64,000 bases of DNA from Talpa occidentalis (lineage: Eukaryota; Chordata; Mammalia; Eulipotyphla; Talpidae): positions 58,753,361 through 58,817,360 of the forward strand of contig NW_023605194.1 in NCBI RefSeq assembly GCF_014898055.3. The letters run 5' to 3'. Position numbers and translations under genes: made by a program. The notes beneath the pieces are model-generated. The model was not told the origin of the DNA. It saw nothing but the letters and a program-made list of their open reading frames with translations, and made no database searches. This document shows positions 1 through 19,139 of this stretch, piece by piece; within the stretch, counting starts at the first letter, position 1, and every line of letters begins with the position of its first letter.

Positions 1-90
1 CTCCCTGGCGGGCAAGGATTGAAACCACACTGCAGAGACTGCAACAGCTTCACAGTGCTGCGCTCAACTGCCTGCACTACCAGGAGGCCC
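1..90 (-). mobile_element. tRNA-derived SINE, copy 1 (truncated by window edge)
   Basis: Reverse-strand 5' end of the SINE family seen throughout the window. Reversed, it begins GGGCCTCCTGGTAGTGCAGG, followed by an RNA polymerase III B-box-like segment. The 3' part lies beyond position 1. Confidence 0.85.
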
Positions 91-135
91 TATAGGAACC
101 ATTTTTGACTTGTATAAAATGTATATTATGCCTCG

Positions 136-379
136 GGGCCTCCCTGGTGATGTAGGGTTTAAGTCTCAGTGCAATCACCACAACGGCCTGAGTTCAATTC
201 TTGGCCAGGGAGCTACCTACATGGCACAGCAGACCTTTCCTGTCTTGCCCACTGTTTCCCCTCAGCAGGATATTTCAGTAAATCTGCCTGTTCTTCTCCC
301 TATTCTGTCTCTGGTGAATCCTCTCACCAGCTGCACTTCCTTCCCCAGGTCTTCTATGCAAAAAATTAAAAAAAAAAAA
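136..379 (+). mobile_element. tRNA-derived SINE, copy 2, diverged
   Basis: Starts GGGCCTCCCTGGTGATGTAG, has a B-box-like GAGTTCAATTC, the body motif CCCCTCAGCAG, CTCTGGTGAATCCTCTCACC, and ends in a poly-A tract. It is one of the more diverged copies. It sits 45 bp from copy 1 in head-to-head orientation. Confidence 0.88.
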
Positions 380-662
380 TGGATATCATGCTTTATGTTC
401 TTCTCCCAACATTGCTATAAAGGCAAAATTGTATGTGAAAGCAATTTCCAGATTATAAAAGCAATGTTCATATGAAAGGCTTGATTAGTAAGGGGTAATA
501 TCAGTTTATTATGTAAATACCTAAACTCTCCCTCTGCCTTAGAAATGCTGCCACCTCCCAGCAGTGCTGCTCTTCCATGCACTAAGTGCATGCTGCTCAT
601 ACTATGATTATGAATTAAATTCTTAAGTTTTACATTATTGTCCTTTCGACTGGATATTTTAT

Positions 663-921
663 TTTTTATTTTTTTAAAGATTAATTTATTCAAGAACTGG
701 GATACAGGTCAGAGGTGTGGGAGGGTGAGAGAATTCACCAGAAACAGAGTAGGGAACAGAACAGGCAGACAGACCAAAGACACTGCTGAAGGGAGCAGTG
801 GGCAAGACAGGAGAGGTCTGCCGCACCATGTGGGTTTCTCGCTGGCCAGCTGGGAATCGAACCCACACTGCAGACAGCTTCTCAGCATGGCGCTCAACCC
901 ACTGCGCCACCAGGGAGGCCC
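663..921 (-). mobile_element. tRNA-derived SINE, copy 3, subfamily A
   Basis: Reverse-strand full-length copy. The tail appears as TTTTTTTAAAGATTAATTTA and the 5' end as CCACCAGGGAGGCCC. Flanking direct repeats TCGACTGGATATTTTAT (646-662) and TCGAGTGGATATTTTAT (922-938) match at 16 of 17 bases, which is the target-site duplication. The GGGATACAGGTCAGAGGT segment places it in subfamily A. Confidence 0.93.
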
Positions 922-939
922 TCGAGTGGATATTTTATA

Positions 940-6470
<5,531 letters not shown>

Positions 6471-6474
6471 CTGG

Positions 6475-6680
6475 AAAAATGCCTAAAGTGTCTTAAACAA
6501 GTGATCACAAAGAGAAGTGTTATGCACATCAGAACTACCTGAGCATCTTTCAAAAGCCACTTAATCTGTCCCCACAACAGACCCAGTGAATCAGAAATCT
6601 GGAGGCAGTACCCAAGTATCTATAGATTTTAAAGCTCTTGGGGATATTCTGAAGCCCAGTAAGAATTGAGAACCATAATT
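6475..6680 (+). mobile_element. MER5-like hAT (Charlie) DNA transposon remnant
   Basis: GCACATCAGAACTACCTGAG, CCAGTGAATCAGAAATCTGG and GAATTGAGAACCA follow the MER5A/B order. It is a non-autonomous element with no coding sequence. Confidence 0.75.
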
Positions 6681-6684
6681 CGAA

Positions 6685-9600
6685 TCTTTCTGAAGCCTCA
6701 AGAAATTTCAGAAACCATACAAGAATTTTAGGGTGCGTTAAAATGGTCTAAGAAAACAGTAGCCTCCAATGAGTCAGGGAGAGGGGATGATGCATTCATG
6801 CCAACAGTGTTGCTGCCTCTTACAACTTGACCTTGGTTCTGAGACCTGGTCCTGAACCCCTAGTAATGAACATTAGTTCTGTAGTGATTAATACAGCCTT
6901 AAAAAAAAAAAGCAACATTGCTGAAATAGATAAATGCAAAAGTTTTAAGGTAGTTACTTTGTGTTTATATTTCCACAGCAAAAAAAAAAAATCCTCTTGA
7001 TTTATTTTGTTTATAGTTACTATCTGATTAATTACTGGTGGAATTTCAACTAATGACAAGGACATACGAAATCTCAGTTTAAACAGACCTTTTCCCTGTG
7101 CCACTACAATCTATTTAAATATAACTGACCCATACATAGGAGACACTAGTTATAAATTAAATCTTTCATATGTCTTGAAAAGAAATTGGTAACATTATAA
7201 TCATACTTAGATAATCATTGCTAATCACTAATATTGCTAAGTGAATTTTTAAAACACTACATAAGTGACTAGTGTTTAGTGGGATACATTTTGAAAGTAC
7301 CTTTATATAACTTATCTCCACTCTGTTCCTATTTATGTCAGGTCCTGATTCTTGGGGAAGTCAAAGAATATAGGAATATTACCACAGCAGTTTTTCTTTT
7401 CTAACCAAGAAAATGTTATTTGCTTAATATTTTACATGCATTTTTTTCTCATTTAAAATTACTTTTTATGGGCAAGAATCACATCTTTGTCACAAAGACT
7501 TGGCATGTATTTTAAACATGGAAATCACCACCTGCATAGGTCTATGTGAAAAAGTTAAACAGTGGATAATTTAGCTTCATCAGGTATCTGAAATTTTCTT
7601 GCTCATAACCTGGAGGACGAATTTCACTCCTTTTGAAGATAACTTTAATCCATCAATTACTTTCTACTTTCTTTAGAGTTGATAAAAATTTGAATGAGGA
7701 GGGGGGCTAAATTTAGTTAAGTAAATGACTTATTTCACATTCTTCTTTTGGCTGAAGGAGGTAAATGTGGAAACTGACATCCTAACTACTGTAGGGCCCT
7801 GAGACCAAGGACCCTGCAGCTGTATTTATGGAAGGCAAGATTACCAAATATGAAGGAAAATACATATCAGTAAGAAATACAGGTCTTGATATTTGGTTGC
7901 TTAACCTGGTAACTAAGGTCTTTATTAAAAAGATTATTAACATGAAGTATGAGGTGAAGCTATGACTCCTCTTCCAAGAGTGCAAATATTGACATACTCT
8001 CATAATTCCAGGGAGATTATGCCCCCCCCAAATATATTAGCAACATGAAAATAAGTGTACAACAAGAGAATAAGTTTGTTGGGTAAAGCAGATAATATAT
8101 TATTTCACAAACATGTCTGACCATAAGATTCCACCTGGGGCTACAGTTAGAATCCACAGACAATTGCTAGGGTCTTCTTTCAATACTAAACTTTTAAGAA
8201 CTGCTAAAAAGGAACAGAGTCACCTAGGTTTTTACCTCTTCTTTTAACTTCTTTTAACTTTTAACTTCAGCTAGTACATCAAAGGAGGTTCCAAAAGCAA
8301 TGAAAGTTTACAGCTGCAGGTATAAAGGAAGACAACCAAGACATGCATATATATAGTCTAGGAGCAGAAAAATAATTCTGGAATGATTTCAACATTTCTT
8401 TCCTAAAACTGCATATCCATGCATCATTATTGTTCACTTTTCTTTGAAATTATAATGACCAGTAGTTTTTATTTTTTTTTCAATTCCTCCCAGTTTGAAC
8501 AGCTTCTACAAAAACAAGAGAAATGAGGTATCCTTTACTATCGACCAAAATTTTGCTGTCATTGTTGCTGCCATATATGCATGAATCAATTGTGTCACAG
8601 AATTGATTGTGAATGTAACAGAATTCATTCTGTACATTGTGACTGACCATATCTCCTTATTTATTGGAAACCAAATATGATGACTCAACACAGGGCAAAA
8701 ATGTATAGTACTAAAAATTTTATTCGACACCTTGATATAAAAGTAACAAATATTTAGCATTATTTTATAAAGCATACAATATTATGTGTATTTTTAAAGG
8801 GTGAAAGATCAAAAGGAAAGTAACAATCGATGGTTAAAAAAGCCAGTAAGAGCTAAAAGAATAAAAGATTAATGTGGTTCTGTTTTCTTTAGCCCACCTC
8901 ATTTATAATCCAGATTAGCTTCAGAAGTCAACTGAAGAGTCTTCAAGAAAAATTAAAATTTTACATGTCATAATCTACAAGTCAGTTACCATAGCTTTGC
9001 TTGGTCTTATTTGCACTCAGGTGTATTTTTATTTCCCATTGAATTATTAGTACTTGGGGGAAATTACAGAAATATATTTCATAACTCATCTATAAGTTTC
9101 TTATGCCATCAAAAATAAATAAGTCAATCAGACAATGAATGTCTACACTGGACTTAAAAGGATACTGGCATTCAGACAAAAGCTCATGACTTGTGGTCCT
9201 GCCTCTGCCAATGATTTTGTACTTCCAAAGTTATGATTTCTTCAATGTTTAGACTTTTTGAGGAGTATCAATAAATGTACATTTAAGTAAATGAGAATGC
9301 ATTTTTGGGTAGGTTAAATCAGAATCCTAGCTTACTTAAATGTTTAGTTAAATCCCTCTTTCATTTTTTATGTATTCAGAGTATTACAATATACAAATAA
9401 CCAAAAATCTACAGAAACATTTTTAAAAAGAACTTTCAGAAAATGAACCTTAAGAACAAAACAGACATAATATGATACATTAAAAATAGAAGGTGGTTTA
9501 CCTACTGAATAAACAATTTGGTATACAGAATTATATCCATTAATAATTCCTTACTTACAAAACGTGGTGCATTGAGTAATTTGTAGGTCTGGTAATGTAA

Positions 9601-10720
9601 TTTTGGCTTAAACTACAGAGACTATTGCCTCCTTCTGCTACTTTAACTTTGTGAATGTGAAAAGAATTAATAAATACATGTCCTTATTCCCCTGGTTCTC
9701 AAATGCTTGAAATGACATATGCTTAACCACTAAAATAAAAAAGTCATTCTTAAATCTGTTACCAAGCCATCCATCATCTCTTTATTAATTACTTTGTTAA
9801 AAGTCTCACTGACAACTTCAAAAGTAGAAACTTTTGACTTCATTAGAAACAGAGGAAACCATTTCACAGTTTCATGTTTGTATAGGGAATTATTTTCTGT
9901 TGAAAGAATCATGTTTTTAAATAAGCATTTTACAGAGTCTCTCTTACTATACACTTTTAAAAAAATACCTTTAAACATAAGAAACTCCATTCCTAAAAGT
10001 CTAAACAAAAAGGGGTGATTTCTAATTTAAACATAAAGGGATGATTTATTTTACCATAAAACAGAGTAGTATAGATATTCTTCTTTTAGCAGTAGTGGTA
10101 ATAACTTAAAGAAATAGAAGGTTTGAAAGTAACTTAAAGAATATAAAGCATTTCATTATGTCAATCTTCTCCAGAATGTATAATCTTTTCTTCAGTGAAT
10201 TTGAAATAACATTTGTTTGTTCCCTCTATTTCTAAAATTCTCATTTTTGGAGACAAAGATTTCTTTTAGTATGTAGCCATGAAATAGTTCTACTTACTTT
10301 TCAAATACATCCTCTTGAGGACATATATCCAACAAGAATACAGAAGAAAATTGCATTTCTTATACTGACTGCATAATAAGAATGATAATGCAGATTTTCT
10401 GCATTAGAAGGCACCTTTTGTTCCAAGGACTCAATAATTTCTCAATTTTTCCTCCCTGATTCTCTGAGAAGATGGAAATAAAAATATTTGTTATCCCTAT
10501 TTTGAACTGGCTAGGCCAGCTGTTGATAAGTGCTTGGCTTCAGCAGTTAAATAACAAAAGCATTAGAAATCTTGGATATATTTCATGTTATAGCATATGT
10601 ACGCTTACTCCAGAAAAAAAAAAAAATCTTTTTAAGCAAGAAAGTAGAGAATCAAACAACTTTAGAGGTGCTTTTATCTCAAAGAAGCTTTTTATCTCAA
10701 AGTATTAAAATACTAAGAAA
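6685..10720. other. Unassigned intron sequence
   Basis: AT-rich with short A runs. A small tandem CTTCTTTTAA repeat occurs at about 8239-8268. Nothing else recognised. Confidence 0.6.
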
Positions 10721-10724
10721 TTTC

Positions 10725-10860
10725 AAAATCTGAACCACCACTATTGGGAGATTATCTAATCCAACCTCTACATTTCCAAAAGTAAATAAGCCCAGAGATG
10801 GTAAATGACTTAGTATTAAACTTAGAGCATTTTGACTTGCAGTCTGTACTGATACTGCCT
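10725..10860 (-). mobile_element. Ancient MIR/L2-type remnant
   Basis: ATTATCTAATCCAACCTCTA and CCAGAGATGGTAAATGACTT recall the pattern of old MIR/L2 3' sequence in antisense. Family is uncertain. Confidence 0.5.
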
Positions 10861-10864
10861 TTGC

Positions 10865-12325
10865 AATTTTTACAATAATCTGACATTCAAAAAACAAAGT
10901 CCTATGTAAAAGTTGCAAAATACATTTGAGTACTGTGCTATTTACTACATATTCATTCATGGATGTGACTTGTAGCTAAGCTCATATGCCCTCTTGCCTA
11001 TCATGTAGCAGGTTCATGTGTGTGTTCTAGTTTAAAGGACCCAAAATGAAAGTACATTGATGCTCAAAAGAGCTCTTTTAAATATTCAAACATCACAGCA
11101 GCATTTGTAAAAGATGAATGAGAATATGCCACTATTAGCTTGAAATGTACTGACCAATATGCATTTCTGATTATTCAATTCTGAAATAGCTTCTATATAG
11201 TTTGAAGGAAATTTTTTTAAGTTAGTCTTAATTGTAATTTAGTCAAAGAATCATTCAAAACATTGAACTGAGAACAGAAGGATTAGAAAGGATTTAATGA
11301 ACACTAGGGGGTCAGCCTTTTTTTCTTTCTGGACTTAGAAATTTTGCTACTTTCCACTAGCTTTATGCTTCTCCTTTATCTCTAGAGGATTCTGTATGAA
11401 CTTTAGAGACAGGAGGCTTAGGATGTGGTTATGTTCAGACTGAGTTAAAGAATGAAGGGAAAAAATGTAATGTGTAACAAAAAGAAAATGAGAAGACAAA
11501 AAGTCACATCCTCAGGCCTCTAAAAATCTGACAAAGGAAATTATCAGGAAGTTGGCCCAAACCAACCTGGTCAAGATAGTCCATAGTCCCTTTTCTATAA
11601 AATGAAGGGTTTGCATTAGACCTGTCTGTGAAATTCACTTGCAGCACAGTCATTTTGGGATTCCAAGAGGCCTGAGAGATATACTTTGCAAAAGCCCTGG
11701 TAACCATGGCTGTCTTCTTCCCCCACTGTGGTCACCCTTCCCATTCTGTTGTCCAATCCCTGACTCTTGAAGCACTTAATTGAGGAAATACTACCAGAGA
11801 CTTTCACTTAAGGGAATTCAGCTCTTAGCTCCAGACTGAGGAGTCAGGAAGGAGACATTGAGTCATTAGCCAAGATGGCACTTGGGAATGGCACTTGGGA
11901 ATGATATGATGTCCAAAACAGAATAATAAATACATTTCACCATAATCTATAATAGACCAGAGGACTATTCCCATCCCAGGATTTATATCAGAACTTAAAT
12001 TTGAGTTTTAAACACATTTGATAGAATATTTGAACTTGGATTAGATTCAGAAATTAGTCTTTATAGCTGTTAAGTATCAGAGTTAATGATTACATGTAAA
12101 TTTTAAAGTACTATTAGTGTAGTTTGATAGGTACATGTTATATGGTGTACAAGTAACACAGGGAACTGTGTTTCAAGTTCCAGACAACTGTTCCTAAATG
12201 TCACATGTATATCCAATATCTTATTTAAACTTCAATCTGACCAAAATCATATCTCCCTAGATTTAGACATTAGAAGATAATCAAGAACATTTTTTCTTTA
12301 AAAACTGTTAGTCTCTAATTTTCTT
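10865..12325. other. Unassigned intron sequence
   Basis: Mostly unique AT-rich sequence. The 13-bp duplication at 11877 is the only structure seen. Confidence 0.55.
11877..11902 (+). repeat. 13-bp perfect tandem duplication
   Basis: GGCACTTGGGAAT occurs twice in direct succession. Confidence 0.9.
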
Positions 12326-12690
12326 TCACAATTTTTTTGAGGTTTACAACACTATGTATGATTTAGAGGTATAGGATCACAACTTTCAGATGTATATTAC
12401 CACACCATACCTACCACACCAAGACCATCAAGGTACCCACAGAGCTCCACCACAGACCACTGTGTCCCCTCTCCACTTTGGTCCCCCCCCTTGCCCTCTG
12501 GTACCCTCAATTCTACAGTCAGATGTCTAAAATATGTTATTGGTTTGATTTTATCTAACACTTTGTTTTGTTTCTCTATATTCCACATACAAGAAAAACA
12601 TTTAAGTATTTGTCTTTTTCTTACTGGCTAATTTTGCTAAATATTATTCCCTCCTGTTCCATCCATGTTGTTGCAAAGGGGGAGAGCCTA

Positions 12691-12692
<2 letters not shown>

Positions 12693-12729
<37 letters not shown>
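12693..12729 (+). repeat. T37 homopolymer inside L1
   Basis: Thirty-seven T residues at a normally short T run of the antisense L1 ORF2. It is an in-place expansion, not a separate insertion, because L1 sequence continues on both sides. Confidence 0.9.
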
Positions 12730-12731
<2 letters not shown>

Positions 12732-14676
12732 TATCTTAGTAGTATTCCATTGTGTATATATACCACATCTTCCTAATCTACCATCTGTTTTGGAGCATTT
12801 GATTTGTTTCCATAACCTGGCTATTATAAATAGTGCTGCAATGAACATTGGAGTGCACATATCCCTTCAAATTAATGTATAGCATTCTTCAGTAGTTACC
12901 AGGAATTGGAATGGCTGGCTAAGGTAGATGCATTTTTAATATTCTGACATATCTCCATACTGTTTTTATAGGGGTTGGGCCAGCCCACATTCCCACCATC
13001 TGTTTATGAGAGTTGCTTTTCTTCATGTCCTCGCCAACACATGTTGCTTCAAGTCTTTCTGATGTGGGCCATTCTCATAGGTGTAAGGTGTTATCTCACT
13101 GTGCTTTTGATTTACATTTCTCTAATAAGCGATGATGAGCATTTTTCATGAGCCTGTTAGCTACCTGTATGTCTTCTTTTTAGAAGTGCCTATTTTGCTC
13201 TTCTGCCCATTTTCTGATAGGGTTATTTTTTTTTCTTAGTGTGGGTTGTATGAGTTCTTTGTGATTCTTTTCCTATGCAAAAAAAGCTTTAATTTTATCT
13301 AGTCCTAATTGTTTTATATTTTCTTTTGTTTCTCTTGCTGTTAAGAGATGAATGCAAAATGGCACTGTTGTAACAGAGTGCTTTGTCTAAGCTTTCTTTA
13401 TATTTTATGGTTTCAGTTCTATATCCAAGACTCTTACCTAGAGTGAATTTGTTGCAGATGTAAAATAGTGGTCTAGATTCATCTTTTTTTGCAGTAGCTA
13501 TTGAGTTTTCCTAACACCATTTATTGAGTTTCCTTTCTCCCATATATACTCTTGGCCCCTTTGTCACAGATAAACTGACAATATAAGTCAATAAATCCAC
13601 ATTTATTGGGCTCTTTTATTTATTTCTGGGCTCTAAATTCTATTCCATTGGTATGTGTGTCTGTTCATGTTCCAGCATCATACTGATTTGATTATTGTAT
13701 CTTTGTAGTATATTGAGAAGACTGAAAGTGTGATACCACCATTCTTCCACATTTTTGTCAGGATTTCTTTGGCTATTTTTAGTAATGTTTGTTTTATTTC
13801 TTTGAAGAATGTCATTGCATTGAATCTGTATGTTGTCCTAGGTAAAATTACCATTTTAACAATTGCTTCCAATCCAGGAGCAGGGGCTATCTTTCCGTTC
13901 CTTTGTGTCCTCTTCTATTTCTTTTAACATGTCTAATAATAGTTTTCATTGCACAGTCACTTTACCTCCTTTGTTAAGTTTATTCCAAGCATTTAATTCT
14001 TTTTGATGCTTTTGGAAATGGTTGTTTTCTTGATGTTTTTCCTCTTCTAGCTCACTCTTCTAATATAGGAACGTAACTGATTTTTGCATGTTGATTTCAT
14101 AACCTGCCATTTTGCTGAACTGATTTATTATTTCAGTTAGTTTCTAGTGGAGTCTTTAGGGTTTTCTATGTATATTATATCATCTGCAAATAATGAAGCT
14201 TTACTTCTTTTTCCCCATTTTAGATTCCATTTATATTCTTTGCTTGTCTTAACTGCTTTAGCTAGAACTTCAGTACTGTATTGAATAGCAGTAGTAGTGG
14301 TGAAAGTGTACATTCTGTCTTCTACCAGATCTTAGTAGAAAAGCTTCATTTTCAGCTCTGAGAATACTGTTAGCTGTGGTTTTGCCATATATGGCCTTTA
14401 TTACATTGAGGTATAATCCATCCCTGTTTTTCAGGGTTTTTATTATAAATGGATGTTGAATCCAGTCAAATGCTTTCTGTGTCTATTGTTATCATGATTT
14501 TTATTTCTATTTGTTAATGTAGTGAAATACACTGAAGATTTTGAAATATCCTTAAATGCCCAGAATAAATTCAAGCATAATGTATAACCCTTTTAATTTG
14601 TTGAATTCAGTTTGCTAAGATTATGTTGAAGACTTGCTTTTAGTTTATCAGAAAAATTGGTCTGTTGTTTTTTTTG

Positions 14677-14680
<4 letters not shown>

Positions 14681-14712
<32 letters not shown>
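14681..14712 (+). repeat. (GT)16 microsatellite
   Basis: Uninterrupted GT dinucleotides inside the antisense L1. Confidence 0.95.
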
Positions 14713-14714
<2 letters not shown>

Positions 14715-17559
14715 TGTTCTTGGTAGATAGTGTTGGCCTCATAATGTGCTATGAAGCAATCACTAATGTTTTTGAAGAATTTTAGGAGGATAGATATTAA
14801 TTTGTCTTTGAAAGTTTGTTAATACTCACTAGAGACTATCTGTGCCTAGGCCTTTGCTTGTAATTGGTCTGTTCAGACTTTATTTCTTCTTGATTCAGGC
14901 TGTGAGGATTGTAGATTGAAAAAAAAATCTGTATCTTCTAGGTTACTCAGCTCACATACAAATGTTCATAGTAATCTCTTACTCGAGCCTCTGTATTTCT
15001 GAGATGTCTATTATAATTTTTTTTTCATTTCTGATTCAGTTCATTTGATTTTTTTCCCCTTTTCTTTCTTTGGAAACCTCATTAGAGGTTTGTCTATATT
15101 TAGTTTTTCAAAGAAACGGTTCTTCATTTCATTGATCAGGAACTTTTGGATTTCTATTTCATTTATTTGGTCTTGATAATTTCATTCCTTCTACTTGCTT
15201 TTGGTTCTGTTTATCATTTCCTAATTCCTCAAATGAAAAAAATATTTGAAGTCTTTCGTATTTCTTGATGTAGGCCTGTATTATTGTACACTTCCATCAT
15301 ACTACTGATTTTGCTGTGACCCATAGATTCTGGAAAGTGGGTGTTTTCATTTTCACCTGTGTCAGGTATTTTTTTAATTTCTTCTTTGATTTCCTCATTA
15401 ACCCAATAGTCATTGAGTGGTGTGGTGTTCAGTCTCTTTGATACCATTGTTATCAGAGAAGACACTTAATATTTCAATGTTCATGAATTTAATGATACTT
15501 ACTGTATGGCCAGCATGTGATCTATCCTAGACAATGTTCTCTAAGCACTTAAAAAATGTGTAACCACTTTGGGGTGTGGTGTCCTATAAATGTCTGTTAG
15601 GCCCATGTTGTATAATATTTTTAAAGGCTGTTGTTTCCTTGTTTAATTTTTGTCTGGTTGATCTATCCATTGGTGAAAGTGGGGTGACGAAATCCCCTAC
15701 CACTATTATGTGGCTGCCAATGTCTGCTTTCAGATTTGATAATAATTGGCTTATATTTTGATTGCCTTCATTTGGTGATTATCTATTGACTAGTGTTATG
15801 TTCCCTTACTCATTATAAGGCATCTATCTGTCTCTTGTACCTTCTTTTATTGGGAAGTCTATTTTATCTGATATCTTGCCTTTCTTTTAGGTACCATTAA
15901 CTTGTAGGGTTGTTTACCATCCCTTTACTTTTAGCCCATGTTTATTTATGAAGCTATGAAGCATAAATGAGTCTCCTGGAGAAAGCAGAAGGTTGGATTT
16001 TGCTGTATGATCCAACCAGCCATACGCTGGCTGGTTGGCTGGTTACACTCTGCCTTTTGATGGTAAGTTCAGTCCTCTTACATTTAGAGTGATGATTATA
16101 AATGAAGATTTGCTACCACCATTTTGTCCTTAGGTTTTGGTTCTATTTCCTTGGTCGGGAGCATTCTTATCTAGTACTTACAAAGTCCATCTTCTGTTTG
16201 TCTGGGAAGGCCTTTATTTCTCCTTCATGTTTAATGGAGAATCTTACAGTATATTTGGCTGGCATTTTTTATCTTTAAGTTCTGAATACACCATTCTATT
16301 CCCTCCTTGCCCATAATGTCTTCTCAGCTATAAACCTGATTGGGGTATTTTATAATTTATCTGCTTTTCCACCCTAACCTTTGTCAATATCCTTTCATTG
16401 AACCCTTGGAGGGTTCACTATTGTGTCTTATATAGGCATTATTACATTTGGATAACCAGGTTATTTTTTTGTTCACTTTCATCAATTTGTATATGTAGCT
16501 ACTTCCTGGGTTTGTGAAGATTTCCTCAGTTATTTCTTCCATTATGTTCTCTTGTCCCATCTCTCTCTCCCCCTTCTGGAATATCCATTCTCTTATTGCC
16601 TTTCTTCATAAAGATGGATAATTCTTGATGTTTTCTTCATATTTATTTCTCCTTCTGCCTGGATTCTATGTGCATTACCATCTTCATGGTCACTCAATGC
16701 GGTTTATTCTACTTCTAAAACTTTTCTCAGATTTTTTTTAAAACTCCTTGATTGAGTTTTTTTATACTCTGCATCACTATTTTCTTATTTCAAGTTTAAA
16801 TTTTAACCTTCTAGTCATTAATTTTATTTCTTAGGACATCATTTGTTTTTCTGCATTTTCTTCTATAGAAGTTCTACTTTCCCAGTAACAGATGGTGCCT
16901 CTTTTTTTTTAAAAAAAGCTTTTCCTAGTTTGACATTTTGGATTTCTGTACCTGTTATGTTTAGGAGAATTGATCTGCAGTTGCTTAGTCAGGGGATGAT
17001 CAAGGGGTTCAGTTACTGGATAAAGTTGGGGTGTGGGGGCTGGCTTGTGTTTGTGGTACCACTGATAGCCCTCCTCATTAGGTTTCCATATGTGTGTTTC
17101 TATAAATTTGTGCACTGCCAGCACTAGTTCCAAGGGGTTGTGGGAGGTGGAGTGCAGTAGCACCTGTCCTCTTCCCTGGAGACTCAGCTTGCCTGGCACA
17201 CTCCAATTCCTCTGCACACATCTCTCCTCAGTCTAAGGTACACCTCCATACCACTCAGATCTCTCTTCCCTAGGGCTGCCAGTGAAACACACTCCAAGGC
17301 TTGCATGGAAGGCTCCAACCCTGGTTGCAGTCTCTAGACCTCTCTCTCCACCTACATTTTATTGTATGGAGTTGAAATTCCTCAGTTTTGCTTCTGGCAG
17401 ATCAGTACAGGTCTTTGATGTACAACAGGTGCTTTTGTTTTGCCCCAAATCATAAGACCCTCCAGACCCACTGCCTTTCCTGGAAGTGAAGCAAAAAACC
17501 TGACACTATCTTTTCTGTACTTCAAATGATATAAGAATACTAGCCATTCTTGAAATTGG

Positions 17560-17835
17560 GAAACCATCAGTCTTTGGTTGTGATAGTTTCTCAGACTTTC
17601 CTTGACAATTTTGAGGAGTACTAATCAGGTGTTCTGTAGAATGGCCCTCAATTGGGGTTTATCTGATATGTTTTCTCATGACTTGTCTGGGGTTATGAGT
17701 TCTGTGGGTGGAAGACCATAGAGATAATTTGTCATTTTTATCATGTCACATCAGGTGTGCATACTGTCAATATGACAGAAAGCACACTTTGATTGTCTGG
17801 TTGAAATAGTCATTCTATAGTTTTTAACAATGCTC
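17560..17835 (-). mobile_element. Old L1M-like 3' fragment (uncertain)
   Basis: The stretch around TTGAGGAGTACTAATCAGGT, TTGTCTGGGGTTATGAGTTC and ATACTGTCAATATGAC resembles a common ancient mammalian L1M 3' segment. I am confident it is an old interspersed repeat, less so about family and strand. Confidence 0.5.
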
Positions 17836-17839
17836 ACAC

Positions 17840-18905
17840 TTATAAAAACCAAAGTAACTATACAAAGGCATTGCACATTTCCACAGTGCTAAGGTTTCTT
17901 ACCAGTAATTCAGAAAGGCAACAATAAAATACACTGGTTAGGCTAAGATGTAAGAACCTGGTGCTTTCCCATCCTAAGTAAATCACAGGAGTAAAGAAAT
18001 AATGGTGTGAGGGAACAACTCACAGTCCTCAAATGATTGTTTCTTTTCTTTTCTACAAGTGTACTTATTACAATAATAATTTTTCTGAGTATACACTTCA
18101 CATATATATCAAATATCACTTTAGCTGTACTGTTGGTCCAAATGAATTCCGATCTTGCCATAAACTGACCTTCCTTAGAGGCCAATATCAATAACTATTT
18201 TTTGTTTTTAACAATAATTTTTAAAGAAGATTACTCACTAATAGACTGTATATTTGAACAAATCCAGTCAGAATGCTAAACAAATTTTTCTAATAGTAAG
18301 TAGTAATACTGTCACTGTACATTAAAAAAAAATGATCTATTTGATTTTTCTTACCACTTCATTAAGCTCCTGGCTCTAAACATGTATATATTTTATTGAA
18401 CAGTAATTTCTCCTTTTGAAAATGATTAGTAATAGAAGAGTGAAATAAGAGAAATTGGAAGGGGGCACACATTCCTATTATGGTTATTCTTATGTCACTT
18501 ATTCTTTTCCAGTTAGAGTTGACCTTTTAGCTATGGTCTATGCTAAATCTCATTTTTGTGACCGCCCTTTCCTCATCCAACATACTACATTTTCTCTCAG
18601 GAATTAATATGTACTAAATTCCCATGGCATTGGTGGATTAATTTGATTTGCAAGACCTTTGCAAATAGATTGAGGCAAACACCCCCTTGACTTGTTGCAT
18701 CTTTACCAGGTTTAACAATCTGGATGGATTCTCAGTCCATCATTACCCCCCTATAATGTTGCAGACAAAATTGCTGATAGAGAAAGAAAACTTTACTTCT
18801 GCTCCATTAAAAACAGAAAATTGCTGAGCTGGAGGTGGGAGCCTTAGAAACTTGTACTGTGTCTTACCACCTGTGAACAGGTGTCTGGTAAGGTTAACTA
18901 GAAAG
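17840..18905. other. Unassigned intron sequence
   Basis: No repeat named. A reversed 82-codon frame at 17943-18191 has no recognisable domain. Confidence 0.55.
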
Positions 18906-18908
18906 AAA

Positions 18909-19138
18909 ACTGGGGACTTAAAGGGTGGGGCTGCAGAGAGGATGCTTTTCCTTGAAGTTGGAAGCTAAAAGAGTGACTACAAATGACATTTCAATAGTAA
19001 TGAAATTACTATTAGTAATAATAATAATAGTAATGAAATTACTGGGGACTTAAAGGGTGGGGCTGCAGAGAGGATGCGTTTCCTTGAAGTTGGAAGCTAA
19101 AGAGTGACTACGAATGACATTTCAATAGTAATTAAATT
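18909..19138 (+). repeat. Recent 132-bp tandem duplication, about 1.7 copies
   Basis: The block starting ACTGGGGACTTAAAGGGTGG at 18909 recurs at 19041. Over about 98 bases after each start I see three substitutions and one deleted A. Between the blocks lies TAATAATAATAATAGTAATG-type sequence that could have mediated the duplication. Confidence 0.92.
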
Positions 19139-19139
19139 A

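Larger units (their letters stand above)
12330..17380 (-). mobile_element. Long, old LINE-1 in antisense orientation
   Basis: Read on the reverse strand, this runs from an L1 5' region (near 17.4 kb) through ORF1/ORF2-like sequence to an L1 3' UTR (near 12.33 kb). Landmarks on the plus strand are antisense ORF2 signatures: AGTATTCCATTGTGTATATA, TAGTGCTGCAATGAACATTG, CCAGTCAAATGCTTTCTGTG and CCCAATAGTCATTGAGTGGT. The C-rich strand near 12.48 kb mirrors the usual G-rich 3' UTR. Many stops and frameshifts make it inactive. A T37 run (12693-12729) and a (GT)16 run (14681-14712) lie inside it. Ends are approximate; the 5' end is the least certain. Confidence 0.88.

Noticed and set aside
12568..12882. 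104-codon frame with a long Phe run
   Set aside because: The Phe run is the T37 homopolymer inside an antisense L1.
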